Shown: one piece after another, positions 7,882 to 15,736 of the stretch | How the letters are laid out: each line of letters begins with the position of its first letter | Numbering within the stretch: the stretch's first letter is position 1 | Notes under the pieces: generated by a model | The model's database searches: none | What the model was told of the DNA's origin: nothing | Seen by the model: only the letters and a program-made list of their open reading frames with translations | Source of the DNA: Asticcacaulis endophyticus | GTDB taxonomy: Bacteria; Pseudomonadota; Alphaproteobacteria; Caulobacterales; Caulobacteraceae | Assembly (NCBI RefSeq): GCF_014652575.1 | Contig: NZ_BMZB01000002.1 | Span: 186,001 to 250,000 of the forward strand | Direction: 5' to 3' | DNA length: 64,000 nucleotides | Translations under genes and position numbers: made by a program

Positions 7882-9702
7882 ATGTTCGATCGCCGTCAGT
7901 TGCTTATTTCCGCCGCCGCCGTAGCGGGCGCGTCTAGCCTGCCGCTCAGGGCAAATGCCGCAGCGACAGTGAACGACACTGTAGGCGCCATGAACGCCCT
8001 ATTCGACCGGATCATGCAGCATCGGTTGCAGCGCTTTCCTGAAGAGGCGACCTCTCTGGGATTGGACAAGGGGGCTCTGGCGGGGAGCAAACGCCGGCTG
8101 TCGGAGGTGTCGCTGAAGGCGCTGGAGGCAGACCGCGCTACCACGGTCGGTTTCCTGAGCGAGCTACGCGCCATCAACCGCACGGCCCTGAGCGGGATGG
8201 ACGTTGTCAACTACGACACGGTCGCGTTCACGCTGGCAACCGCGGCTGAGGGGGATCGCCAATTCAATTATGGGGCTGCCTCGTCGGGGGAGCCCTATGT
8301 CATCAGCCAGTTGACCGGTTCCTATCAGCAAACCCCGGACTTTCTCGATTCTCAGCACGTGATCGCGGACAAGGCCGACGCGGACGCCTACATCGCCCGT
8401 CTGGACCAACTGGCCGGGGTGATGGACGGTGAGCTTGAGATCGCGCGCCATGACGCGGGTCTGGGCGTCACGCCGCCTGACTTCGCCATCGATAAGGCAT
8501 TGGGTATGCTCAAGGGGCTGGCCGCCACGCCCGCCGCCCAATCGGTTCTGGTGCAGTCGGTGGCCGGCCGCGCCCACGATAAGGGCATAGCCGGCAACTA
8601 TGCCGCTCAGGCGACAGCGATCTATGAGCAGAAGATCCAGCCAGCAATGGCCCGCCAGATCACCTTTCTGGAAAGCGTTCGGCCTGCGGCGTCGCACGAG
8701 GCGGGTGTCTGGCGTCTGCCAAAGGGCGACGAATACTATGCCGTGTCGTTGAAGGACGCGACGACAACTGACATGACAGGGGAGGAGATTCACGGTCAAG
8801 GTTTGGCGCTGGTGCAAGAAATCTCAGCCCAGATCGATGCAATCTTTAAGGCCAACGGCCTGACGCAAGGCTCGGTCGGTGCACGGCTGAAGGCGCTGGG
8901 TGCGCGTCCCGACCAGCTTTACGCCGATACGGATGAGGCCAAGGTTCAGTTGATCGCAGACCTGAACGCCAAGGTCGAAGCGATCCGCCCCAGACTGCCG
9001 CCATATTTCGGGCAACTGCCCCAGGCACCGGTCGAAATCCGCCGTGTGCCCAAGGCCATTCAGGACGGCGCGCCGCGCGGGTACTATAACTCACCGACTC
9101 TGGACGGATCGCGTCCCGGCATCTACTGGATCAACCTGCGCAACGCCGCCGAAGTGGCGAAGTTCACCCTGACGTCGCTGACCTATCACGAAGCCATTCC
9201 GGGCCATCATCTGCAACTGGCCCTGAGCGGTGAGAGCGATGCTATACCGCTCATCCGCAAGGCCGCGGGCTTTTCGGCCTATATCGAAGGGTGGGCGCTC
9301 TATGCCGAACAGTTGGCGGTTGAGATGGGCATGTATGCCGACGATCCGTTCGGCCATGTGGGCCAACTGCAAGGCAGTCTTTTCCGCGCTGTGCGCATGG
9401 TCGTCGACAGCGGCATGCACCATAAGCGCTGGAGCCGCGAGAAAGCCATCGCCTATTTTGTCGAAACTCTGGGCTGGCCGCAGACCCGCGGCGCCACCGA
9501 GATTGAGCGTTACGCCGTTTGGCCGGGGCAGGCGTGCAGCTACATGGTCGGCAAGATCACCTGGCTGAAGATCCGTGAGGCTCAGAAGCGCAAACAGGGC
9601 GGAGCGTTTGACATCAAGACCTTTCACGATACCGGTTTACTGGCCGGATCGGTGCCGCTGGCGGTGCTGGAACAATTGTATCAGAGTAAGGGTTTGATTT
9701 GA
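7882..9702 (+). CDS. Exported DUF885 family metallo-hydrolase
   Basis: The chosen ATG at 7882 gives 606 residues starting MFDRRQLLISAAA, an RR-containing signal peptide that ends near ANAAA; an ATG at 7852 would add ten residues that do not resemble a signal. The family hallmark is YHEAIPGHH (about 435-443), a variant HExxxGHH zinc site, followed by a YIEGWALYAEQLA segment that supplies the second glutamate. DUF885 proteins are helical, M32/thermolysin-like putative peptidases with no firmly assigned substrate. It stands alone between the amino-sugar operon and the convergent xylanase locus. A role in periplasmic peptide hydrolysis is plausible in view of the other peptidases in the window. 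Confidence 0.85.
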   Translation: MFDRRQLLISAAAVAGASSLPLRANAAATVNDTVGAMNALFDRIMQHRLQRFPEEATSLGLDKGALAGSKRRLSEVSLKALEADRATTVGFLSELRAINRTALSGMDVVNYDTVAFTLATAAEGDRQFNYGAASSGEPYVISQLTGSYQQTPDFLDSQHVIADKADADAYIARLDQLAGVMDGELEIARHDAGLGVTPPDFAIDKALGMLKGLAATPAAQSVLVQSVAGRAHDKGIAGNYAAQATAIYEQKIQPAMARQITFLESVRPAASHEAGVWRLPKGDEYYAVSLKDATTTDMTGEEIHGQGLALVQEISAQIDAIFKANGLTQGSVGARLKALGARPDQLYADTDEAKVQLIADLNAKVEAIRPRLPPYFGQLPQAPVEIRRVPKAIQDGAPRGYYNSPTLDGSRPGIYWINLRNAAEVAKFTLTSLTYHEAIPGHHLQLALSGESDAIPLIRKAAGFSAYIEGWALYAEQLAVEMGMYADDPFGHVGQLQGSLFRAVRMVVDSGMHHKRWSREKAIAYFVETLGWPQTRGATEIERYAVWPGQACSYMVGKITWLKIREAQKRKQGGAFDIKTFHDTGLLAGSVPLAVLEQLYQSKGLI

Positions 9703-9771
9703 TTTGGCAGGTTTCCGGCGGCCTTCGGGCATAAGGCGCACGCCCCCTCCGTAAGTTTACCGCCTGTAGGT

Positions 9772-10890
9772 TTAGGTTCGATCCGGCGCGCTTTGAAATG
9801 AACGGCTCATCGCATCCCACAGCGGTTTTTTGCGGAACTGATCATCGTAAGGTGTTGGCCGCAGGGGCAGGCGGTCCTCACGCGGCGTGGTGGTTTGCAG
9901 CCAGCTATATTTATCGTCCATCCCCCAGCACAGCACGTCCTTAACCGCCGTATTGGACAAGGTGAGATCGAGATAGTCTTTGGCCGTTTGAGCCACGACC
10001 TGATCGCGTTTATTGATGTCACCCAAAACCCGGCGGTCATTGACATCAAATTCGGTGACCATCAGGCCGTAACCCAGACCGGCCGCCTCCTCCAAAAACG
10101 CTGTCCATTCGGCATATTGCGGGGCATTATCGTCGGCGGTGGCGTCCCAGCCTGCGCCCTGATCGGTGCCGAGATGGCCTTGAATCCCCAGAGCATCGAC
10201 CGGGATGTTGTGATCTCGGAACCAGCGCAGCAGACGGATCGCGCCTTTGCGGTGCAGGCCGTCCTTGACGCGCCAGCTCATGTAATCGTTATACACCAGC
10301 TCCATTTTCGGCAGATGTTCGCGCGCCGCCTCAAAGCAAATCCGTAGAGTATCTTCGCCCAGTATGCGGGTGAAAACATTGGCGCGGATATCGCCGGTTT
10401 TCTCATCAATGGCTTCGTTAATGACGTCCCATGAGGTCAGCCGATCACCATAGTGCGTGGTGACCTTGGCGATATAGTCCCGCAGCAGTTTTTCGGCGGC
10501 CCGTTTGGGGTTTGTCCCAAAATCGTGGGTCAGCAGCCATTTGGGCGTAAATTCATCCTTGGCCCAGAACAGGGTGTGGCCACGCAGGGGCAGTTTGTGC
10601 TTTTCACAAAAAGCCAGCATCTCATCGCCCAGTGAAAAGTCATAAACCTCCGCCGGGGTATTGCGGATGGTGTACATTTTCATCTCGTTTTTAGCGACGA
10701 TGATCCGGCAGTCACGCTTAAGGATTTCAGCCACCTGTGGGTCGTGCAGACCGCCCTTAATGATCCCCGCCGCCGAGCCGAACCGGATGCCCTTGGTGGC
10801 GGCGATATCACCCAGAGACGGTGTTTGGGCTTGGGCGGGGATGGCCACCGCCGTCGCTGTTAGGCCCGCTAAAACCTCACGCCGGTTCAT
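9772..10890 (-). CDS. Exported endo-1,4-beta-xylanase, GH10
   Basis: The 372-residue protein starts MNRREVLAGLTA, an RR signal ending at AQA, followed by a single GH10 barrel. Diagnostic motifs are RGHTLFWAKDE, SWDVINEAI with acid/base E159, GLGIQGHLG-type text reading ALGIQGHLG, and MVTEFDVND with nucleophile E280; CWGMDDKYSW closes the barrel. It hydrolyses internal beta-1,4 bonds of xylan in the periplasm or outside the cell. It is the last gene of the four-enzyme operon; its ATG overlaps the stop of the preceding glycosidase by ATGA. No carbohydrate-binding module is visible. Confidence 0.95.
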   Translation of the reverse strand: MNRREVLAGLTATAVAIPAQAQTPSLGDIAATKGIRFGSAAGIIKGGLHDPQVAEILKRDCRIIVAKNEMKMYTIRNTPAEVYDFSLGDEMLAFCEKHKLPLRGHTLFWAKDEFTPKWLLTHDFGTNPKRAAEKLLRDYIAKVTTHYGDRLTSWDVINEAIDEKTGDIRANVFTRILGEDTLRICFEAAREHLPKMELVYNDYMSWRVKDGLHRKGAIRLLRWFRDHNIPVDALGIQGHLGTDQGAGWDATADDNAPQYAEWTAFLEEAAGLGYGLMVTEFDVNDRRVLGDINKRDQVVAQTAKDYLDLTLSNTAVKDVLCWGMDDKYSWLQTTTPREDRLPLRPTPYDDQFRKKPLWDAMSRSFQSAPDRT

Positions 10891-12440
10891 AGCGATATCC
10901 TCTCGTTGGCTTTGATCATCACGTTACGGGCAGGTCGGCCCGTCAGGCGCAAAGTGACCTTTTGCGGGGCCTCCGAAACCCCCAGCAGGGCCGTGGGCGC
11001 ACCGGATTTATCGGTAATTAGCCGCGCCAACCCTTCAATTCGACCAAGTTTTTTGCCACCAAGGGTAAGGTCGGCCCCGCGTCCGCTGTAGCGCACCTCG
11101 GCGGTCGATTTGGCATCGGTCGGCAGGCGGAACTGCGCCCCTTTTGACGCCGCATGGTTGGGGCGGATATTCCATTCCAGCCGGTCAACCTCTTCGACCA
11201 CGCCTGCCAGCCGCCAGGTGTAGTCCATCATTACAAGTGCTGCCGGTGAATAGTCCGGCTCATCGCCGTCGCGGGTAAATTCGGCGGTTAGCGGGTTCAT
11301 CTGCTGACGGAAGGTCATGTCGGTGATCAGTCCCTCGCACCAGCGCTCCATCATGACGGTGAACTCAGCCGACCGGCCATAATGCCCGAACCAGCGCGGG
11401 GCACGCAGGGCGGTCAGCGCCTGCGACGGGCCGCCCCAGGTATTGGCTGTGATGGGGCGCACAAAGGAGGGGTCATCGAGCGCGATCGAGGGCAGGGGAT
11501 AGGGCGCCCAGAATGCCGCAGGATTATGGATTTGCCGCGTCCACAGACCATCAAACAGGGCCTGATCCGGGACGTGCTCCCCGCACACACGGCTTAAAAT
11601 GTCGCTGCGGATGCGGATGAACTGGCGGCCTGCGTCTTCGTCATAAAAGGCGGCGTCTTCGGCGACATATAGCCGTTTCAGGATCAGGTCACGGATCGTG
11701 GCGGCGCGCTCTGCCCACATATCGGCCTCTGATGTTTTACCCAAGGCGCGCGCCATCTCCGACAGGGCCTTGCGTGCGCCGTATGTGGTGGCCGACAGGT
11801 CGGGACAGAGGCGTGGCAGTTTAAAGCCTTCGGGGTAGTATTTGGCGTCTTTGTTGGGGCATTGCGGCGGGATGCCCTGCCATCTGGGGCTGTTGTCGTG
11901 GCCGGTATCGTAGGTGCAAAAGCCCTCAGTTAAGCCCGTGCCGCGGGTGTTGCGGTACTTTAAAAGCCAGCCGTCCCACATCGATGCGCCGCGATAGGCG
12001 GTCTCCAGCAATTCCTGATCGCCGGTCGCGCGCGCCAGTTCCAACGCGGTGGCGGCAATCGGCACGACCATCTGGATCTGGCCAAAGCCAGTTTCGGTCA
12101 CCTTATTGTTACACGGCAATTGTCCGTCGGCGCGTTGCAACTCAAAGAAACACATATGGCTGTTGCGGGCGACATCAGGCCGAAATTTGCGGTAGACCAG
12201 CGCTTCATGCGGGCCGCATTCCATCCAGATGCCCTGATAGACCGAACCTTCGATCAGCACCGGCTTGGAATAGCGCGGCATAACTTGCGTGTTTTTAACA
12301 AGGATCGACAAGGCCTTATCATAGGCCGCCTGCCATGCGGCATTAGTCGTCGTATATTCAGGTTGCGAGGCGGATTGCGCGATTGCTGGGGCCGCCATCA
12401 GGGCGGCGGTGCTGGTCGTAATAAAGGTGCGCCGTCTCAT
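10887..12440 (-). CDS. Exported six-hairpin glycosidase-like protein (GH63/MGH1-like), family uncertain
   Basis: The 517-residue protein begins MRRRTFITTSTAALMAAPAIAQ, a Tat-like signal. The mature part looks like an (alpha/alpha)6 barrel of the trehalase/GH63/mannosylglycerate-hydrolase kind: IWMECGPHEALVYRKF, QIQMVVPIAATALELARATGD, MWDGWLLKYRNTRG, an active-site-like YDTGHDNSPRW, and FWAPYPLPSIAL ahead of ANTWGGPSQALTAL. A small beta-rich C-terminal domain follows from about residue 430. The acidic residues of YDTGHDNSP and a later DGDEPDYSPAAL are candidates for catalysis. The substrate is unknown; the position between GH43 and GH10 genes, with ATGA overlaps on both sides, suggests side-chain removal from a hemicellulose. 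Confidence 0.6.
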   Translation of the reverse strand: MRRRTFITTSTAALMAAPAIAQSASQPEYTTTNAAWQAAYDKALSILVKNTQVMPRYSKPVLIEGSVYQGIWMECGPHEALVYRKFRPDVARNSHMCFFELQRADGQLPCNNKVTETGFGQIQMVVPIAATALELARATGDQELLETAYRGASMWDGWLLKYRNTRGTGLTEGFCTYDTGHDNSPRWQGIPPQCPNKDAKYYPEGFKLPRLCPDLSATTYGARKALSEMARALGKTSEADMWAERAATIRDLILKRLYVAEDAAFYDEDAGRQFIRIRSDILSRVCGEHVPDQALFDGLWTRQIHNPAAFWAPYPLPSIALDDPSFVRPITANTWGGPSQALTALRAPRWFGHYGRSAEFTVMMERWCEGLITDMTFRQQMNPLTAEFTRDGDEPDYSPAALVMMDYTWRLAGVVEEVDRLEWNIRPNHAASKGAQFRLPTDAKSTAEVRYSGRGADLTLGGKKLGRIEGLARLITDKSGAPTALLGVSEAPQKVTLRLTGRPARNVMIKANERISL

Positions 12441-14038
12441 TTGGCCACCTCATGGTCAACGCGGAACGAGTCGATATCGACATGGCCGCTCGCGCTATCT
12501 TTGTTGAAGGTGAATACCCCCGGTCGTGAGCCTTTCCACCATGAGAATTTGGCCAAGGCCGTGGGTTTGCCCAAAGCTGTAAACGCCTTGCCATCGAGGC
12601 TGTAGGCAAGGTGCGCCACCTGATCTTCACCAACCTCAGCGCGTAACATCACTGTGTCGCCGGTCAATACCGGGCCTGTGGTCTCGATCCCGGCGGAGGT
12701 AAAGGTGATCCGGTTGATGCCATTCTCACGCACCGCGCCGATCCACACCGGCTTAACGCCAAACAGGGTAAGCCCCGCCCGCTGACCGTCCGTCATGCCG
12801 GAGATATCCAGCCGTGCGGTCGAGCGCATAAACGGCCCGGTCAGCATCTGGGTCAGGGTATTGCGCGAGGTCGTCAGATGATCGGCCTGACCGGCCTTAA
12901 GGCGCAGGTATCCGGGCCGCTCGCTCAACGACCAGCGGGTGTTGTCGGGATTGTGGTTCCATTGCCATTGCAGGCCGAGTGTGGTCGAACTAAATTCATC
13001 GGACGCCTGCATCTTATCACGCCCCAGCACGCCGGTATCTGGCCGTGGATAGGTCATGACCGGCTGACCTGAGACCTTGCCCGCAATCGGCTCCCCCATG
13101 ACCGGCCAGTCATCGACCCAGCGCACGGGTTGCAGATGGTTTATCCGCCCGAACGCGCCGGTCGAATTAAAATGCAGGAACCAGCCTTCGCCGGACGGCG
13201 TTTCAACATAGCCGCCCTGATGAGGGCCTTGCACCGCGGTCGTGCCGGGTTCCAGAACGACCCGCCATTCGTAGGGGCCGTAGATATCCTTGGCGCGGCC
13301 TACCGCCTGCGGGCCTTTGTCGACGCCGCCAATGGGCGCGAAGATGTAGTAAAAGCCGTTACGTTTGATGAATTTCGGGCCTTCTAAGACCGGCAGATTG
13401 ACCTTATCTTCGGCGATTACCACCCCGTCATCCAGCGCGCTCAGGCCATCGGGGGCCATTTTTCGTAAAATGAGCGGCCCGGCCCCGACGCGACCGTGAA
13501 CCAGATAGGCCTGACCGTCATCATCCCAGATCGGGCAGGGGTCCTCAAGGCGGGCTTGCTTAATGACATGCACAGGCTCAGACCACGGGCCTTCAGGCGT
13601 GGCGGCGGTTGACATAAACACACCCTCATCAGGTGTCGCCCAATAGACGTAGAACAGGCCGTTATGATGACGGATCGACGGCGCCCACACCCCGCTGGCG
13701 TAACGGGTACCGGTGACCGGCTTTGACTTGGTGTCGTCGATCTCAAACGGCCCCGGCATGTCGTATTCGGGCGCGAAAGGTAATTTCGGCAGCACATGGC
13801 CGATGATCGTCCAGTTGATCAGGTCGAGCGATTTGAGCACCGGTATCCCTGGCGACAGGTGAAAGCTGGACGAGACATGATAATAATCTTCGCCCACGCG
13901 GATCACGTCCGGATCGGAATAGTCGGCATAGAGGACGGGATTGGCATAGGTCGCCGTTTCAGGTGTGACGGTCGCACAGCCTGTGAGCAGCGGAAGCGTG
14001 ATTAGCGCGGCGATCAGGGCGGGGACCATGCGGTTCAC
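12437..14038 (-). CDS. GH43 beta-xylosidase/alpha-L-arabinofuranosidase lipoprotein
   Basis: A GTG at 14038 overlaps the GH28 stop (GTGA) and has GGAG seven bases upstream, so I prefer it to a GTG at 14044 or ATG at 14029. The signal ends LPLLTGC, a lipobox, implying membrane anchoring. The five-bladed GH43 propeller starts with ANPVLYADYSDPDVIRV (catalytic base aspartate in SDPD) and GEDYYHVSSSFHLSPG; SGVWAPSIRHHNGLFYVYWATPD and LEDPCPIWDDDGQAYLVHG (DP for pKa modulation) and VLEGPKFIKRNGFYY (acid glutamate) follow. From about 345 a lectin-like beta-sandwich domain is seen, as in two-domain GH43 xylosidases. It should trim xylo- or arabino-oligosaccharides made by the co-transcribed GH10. 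Confidence 0.9.
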   Translation of the reverse strand: MNRMVPALIAALITLPLLTGCATVTPETATYANPVLYADYSDPDVIRVGEDYYHVSSSFHLSPGIPVLKSLDLINWTIIGHVLPKLPFAPEYDMPGPFEIDDTKSKPVTGTRYASGVWAPSIRHHNGLFYVYWATPDEGVFMSTAATPEGPWSEPVHVIKQARLEDPCPIWDDDGQAYLVHGRVGAGPLILRKMAPDGLSALDDGVVIAEDKVNLPVLEGPKFIKRNGFYYIFAPIGGVDKGPQAVGRAKDIYGPYEWRVVLEPGTTAVQGPHQGGYVETPSGEGWFLHFNSTGAFGRINHLQPVRWVDDWPVMGEPIAGKVSGQPVMTYPRPDTGVLGRDKMQASDEFSSTTLGLQWQWNHNPDNTRWSLSERPGYLRLKAGQADHLTTSRNTLTQMLTGPFMRSTARLDISGMTDGQRAGLTLFGVKPVWIGAVRENGINRITFTSAGIETTGPVLTGDTVMLRAEVGEDQVAHLAYSLDGKAFTALGKPTALAKFSWWKGSRPGVFTFNKDSASGHVDIDSFRVDHEVAK

Positions 14039-15525
14039 AGGCACACTCCGCTGACATTAGTTTTGAGGACATATTCAGGGCGTGGGTCGGTTCCGGTCGG
14101 CGTGACCTTATAGTCGATCAGGGTCAGGCCCTTGATATGGCGCGCCCACAGCCCGTAGGCCGGCGCATCACCGATACCGTCGATCATATGCGGGTCAGGG
14201 TATTGCCCGTACATTTCGCCAATCGCCGTCTCAGCCAGTACCGGTTTGGTGCTGGGGTTCTGGGTGACCTTAAAATCGCGGATGACGACATCTTCGATGC
14301 TCTTTTCGGGGATGCCGATAAAGTACGACCCGCGCGGGCCGTTATCTTCGCCGATGATACGTTCAAACAGCACGCGCCGCAAAGTCCCGATCGGGGCCGG
14401 AGGATCGCCCGGCTTGACCCGCCCGCGTTTTTCCAACCGCATGAAGATCGGGCTGCGGGCGCGGATGATTTTGACATCACTGATCAGCAGGTTCTCGGCC
14501 GTGCCGCCATCGACCATCTTCCAGGCCACGCCGGAGTCCGCGCCCACCACCTTGACGCGGCGCATGTCCTCAGACACCCCGCCGATAAGGCAATGCCGCA
14601 CAAAGACATTGCGGAATAGGCTTTGGCTATCCGTACCCAGTTTTACCGCGTTGCAGGACGTAAAGAACGTGCAGTGCTCGACCAGAATGTTCTCACCGGG
14701 GCTTTGGGCCGCACCCTTAAAGCACATGGCGTCGTCGCCAGAGCTTATATAGCAATGGCGCACGATGACATGCCGGCAGCCGTCGATATCAAGGCCGTCA
14801 TTGTTGAAATTGACCTGATTTTCGACCTTGATATGCTCGATCAGCAGGTCGTCGCAGTTGAGGTAGTTCTGCATCCAGCACGGCGAATCTTTTAAGGCAA
14901 TGTCGCGGATATGGATGCGCTGGCAGTCGATGATGCGGATGACAAACGGCCGTCCCGGCGTGCCGTGAATGGTCTCCAGCCCCGGAAAGTTTTCTTTTGA
15001 GCCCCGTCCGTCGATTTCGCCGTGGCCGCAGATCGAGATATTGGTCAGGCCCTCACCAAAGATCAGCGACTGATGCATGCCCATATTGGTGTCCTGCACG
15101 GTCAGCCGTTTGGCGATCCGCTCAGGATAGTTGTTGAGGTCGAGGCTGCCCAGCAGGCGTGCACCCTTGGCCACTTCAAACCGGATATTGGATTTCAGGT
15201 CGATCGTGCCGGACACATAATCGCCCTTAGACAGCCTGACCGTGCCGCCGCCGCGCCGTGCCACATCATCAATCGCGGCCTGAATGGCCTGTGTGGCCAG
15301 CCCTGTGGTGTAGCCATGATCTTCGGGGGTAGCGACCAGATCCGGCCCCGACCACGGCTTCAGTCGCGCCGTCAGGTCGGTCGCCATCTGTTCAAGATCC
15401 GCGCGCAGTTTTAACGCCCAGTCGGGCATGGCACAGGCGGCGGCATGGCTTAAACCGGGCAGGGAAAGCGCCCCCGCCATAGCGGCCGCACCGGCACCAA
15501 AGCGGCGTCTTGAAACTTGTGTCAT
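14035..15525 (-). CDS. Tat-exported GH28 polygalacturonase-like protein
   Basis: The 496-residue protein has a clear Tat signal (SRRRFGAGAAA) and then a right-handed parallel beta-helix. GH28 landmarks are GHGEIDGRG, DSPCWMQNYLNCDDL, NNDGLDIDGC and SGDDAMCFKG, containing the paired aspartates of the active site, then HCTFFTSCNAVKLGTDS in the place of the usual GHG/RIK region. That last region differs from classical polygalacturonases, so the substrate may be another uronate- or rhamnose-containing linkage. It is the first gene of the GH28-GH43-GH-GH10 operon, separated from the upstream TBDR by a terminator-like hairpin. The start ATG at 15525 has a GGAA SD-like sequence upstream. Confidence 0.85.
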   Translation of the reverse strand: MTQVSRRRFGAGAAAMAGALSLPGLSHAAACAMPDWALKLRADLEQMATDLTARLKPWSGPDLVATPEDHGYTTGLATQAIQAAIDDVARRGGGTVRLSKGDYVSGTIDLKSNIRFEVAKGARLLGSLDLNNYPERIAKRLTVQDTNMGMHQSLIFGEGLTNISICGHGEIDGRGSKENFPGLETIHGTPGRPFVIRIIDCQRIHIRDIALKDSPCWMQNYLNCDDLLIEHIKVENQVNFNNDGLDIDGCRHVIVRHCYISSGDDAMCFKGAAQSPGENILVEHCTFFTSCNAVKLGTDSQSLFRNVFVRHCLIGGVSEDMRRVKVVGADSGVAWKMVDGGTAENLLISDVKIIRARSPIFMRLEKRGRVKPGDPPAPIGTLRRVLFERIIGEDNGPRGSYFIGIPEKSIEDVVIRDFKVTQNPSTKPVLAETAIGEMYGQYPDPHMIDGIGDAPAYGLWARHIKGLTLIDYKVTPTGTDPRPEYVLKTNVSGVCL

Positions 15526-15585
15526 TGGGGTTTCCTCTTATTTTTATGCTGTCACTATCCCGCAAGATCGGCCGTTAAACCAAAT

Positions 15586-15617
15586 GAAAAAAATCCGGCA
15601 GGCACCGCCCGCCGGAT
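15586..15617 (-). terminator. Rho-independent terminator between TBDR and GH28
   Basis: On the minus strand ATCCGGC (15617-15611) pairs with GCCGGAT (15599-15593) and is followed by a run of T (15592-15586). It lies downstream of the TBDR stop and upstream of the GH28 gene, so the glycosidase operon must either read through or have its own promoter in 15526-15590. Partial termination could set receptor expression above the enzymes. Confidence 0.65.
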
Positions 15618-15736
15618 GTATGAGTTTACGCAGAACCGCGGGAGGACCCGGCTCTGGCGGGTGGGTGTTTTCAAAAGTAAGACGCGGAAGGCGAGCACAG
15701 GGAGTAAAGGGGTATCCCACCTTCCGCTTATCGGGA

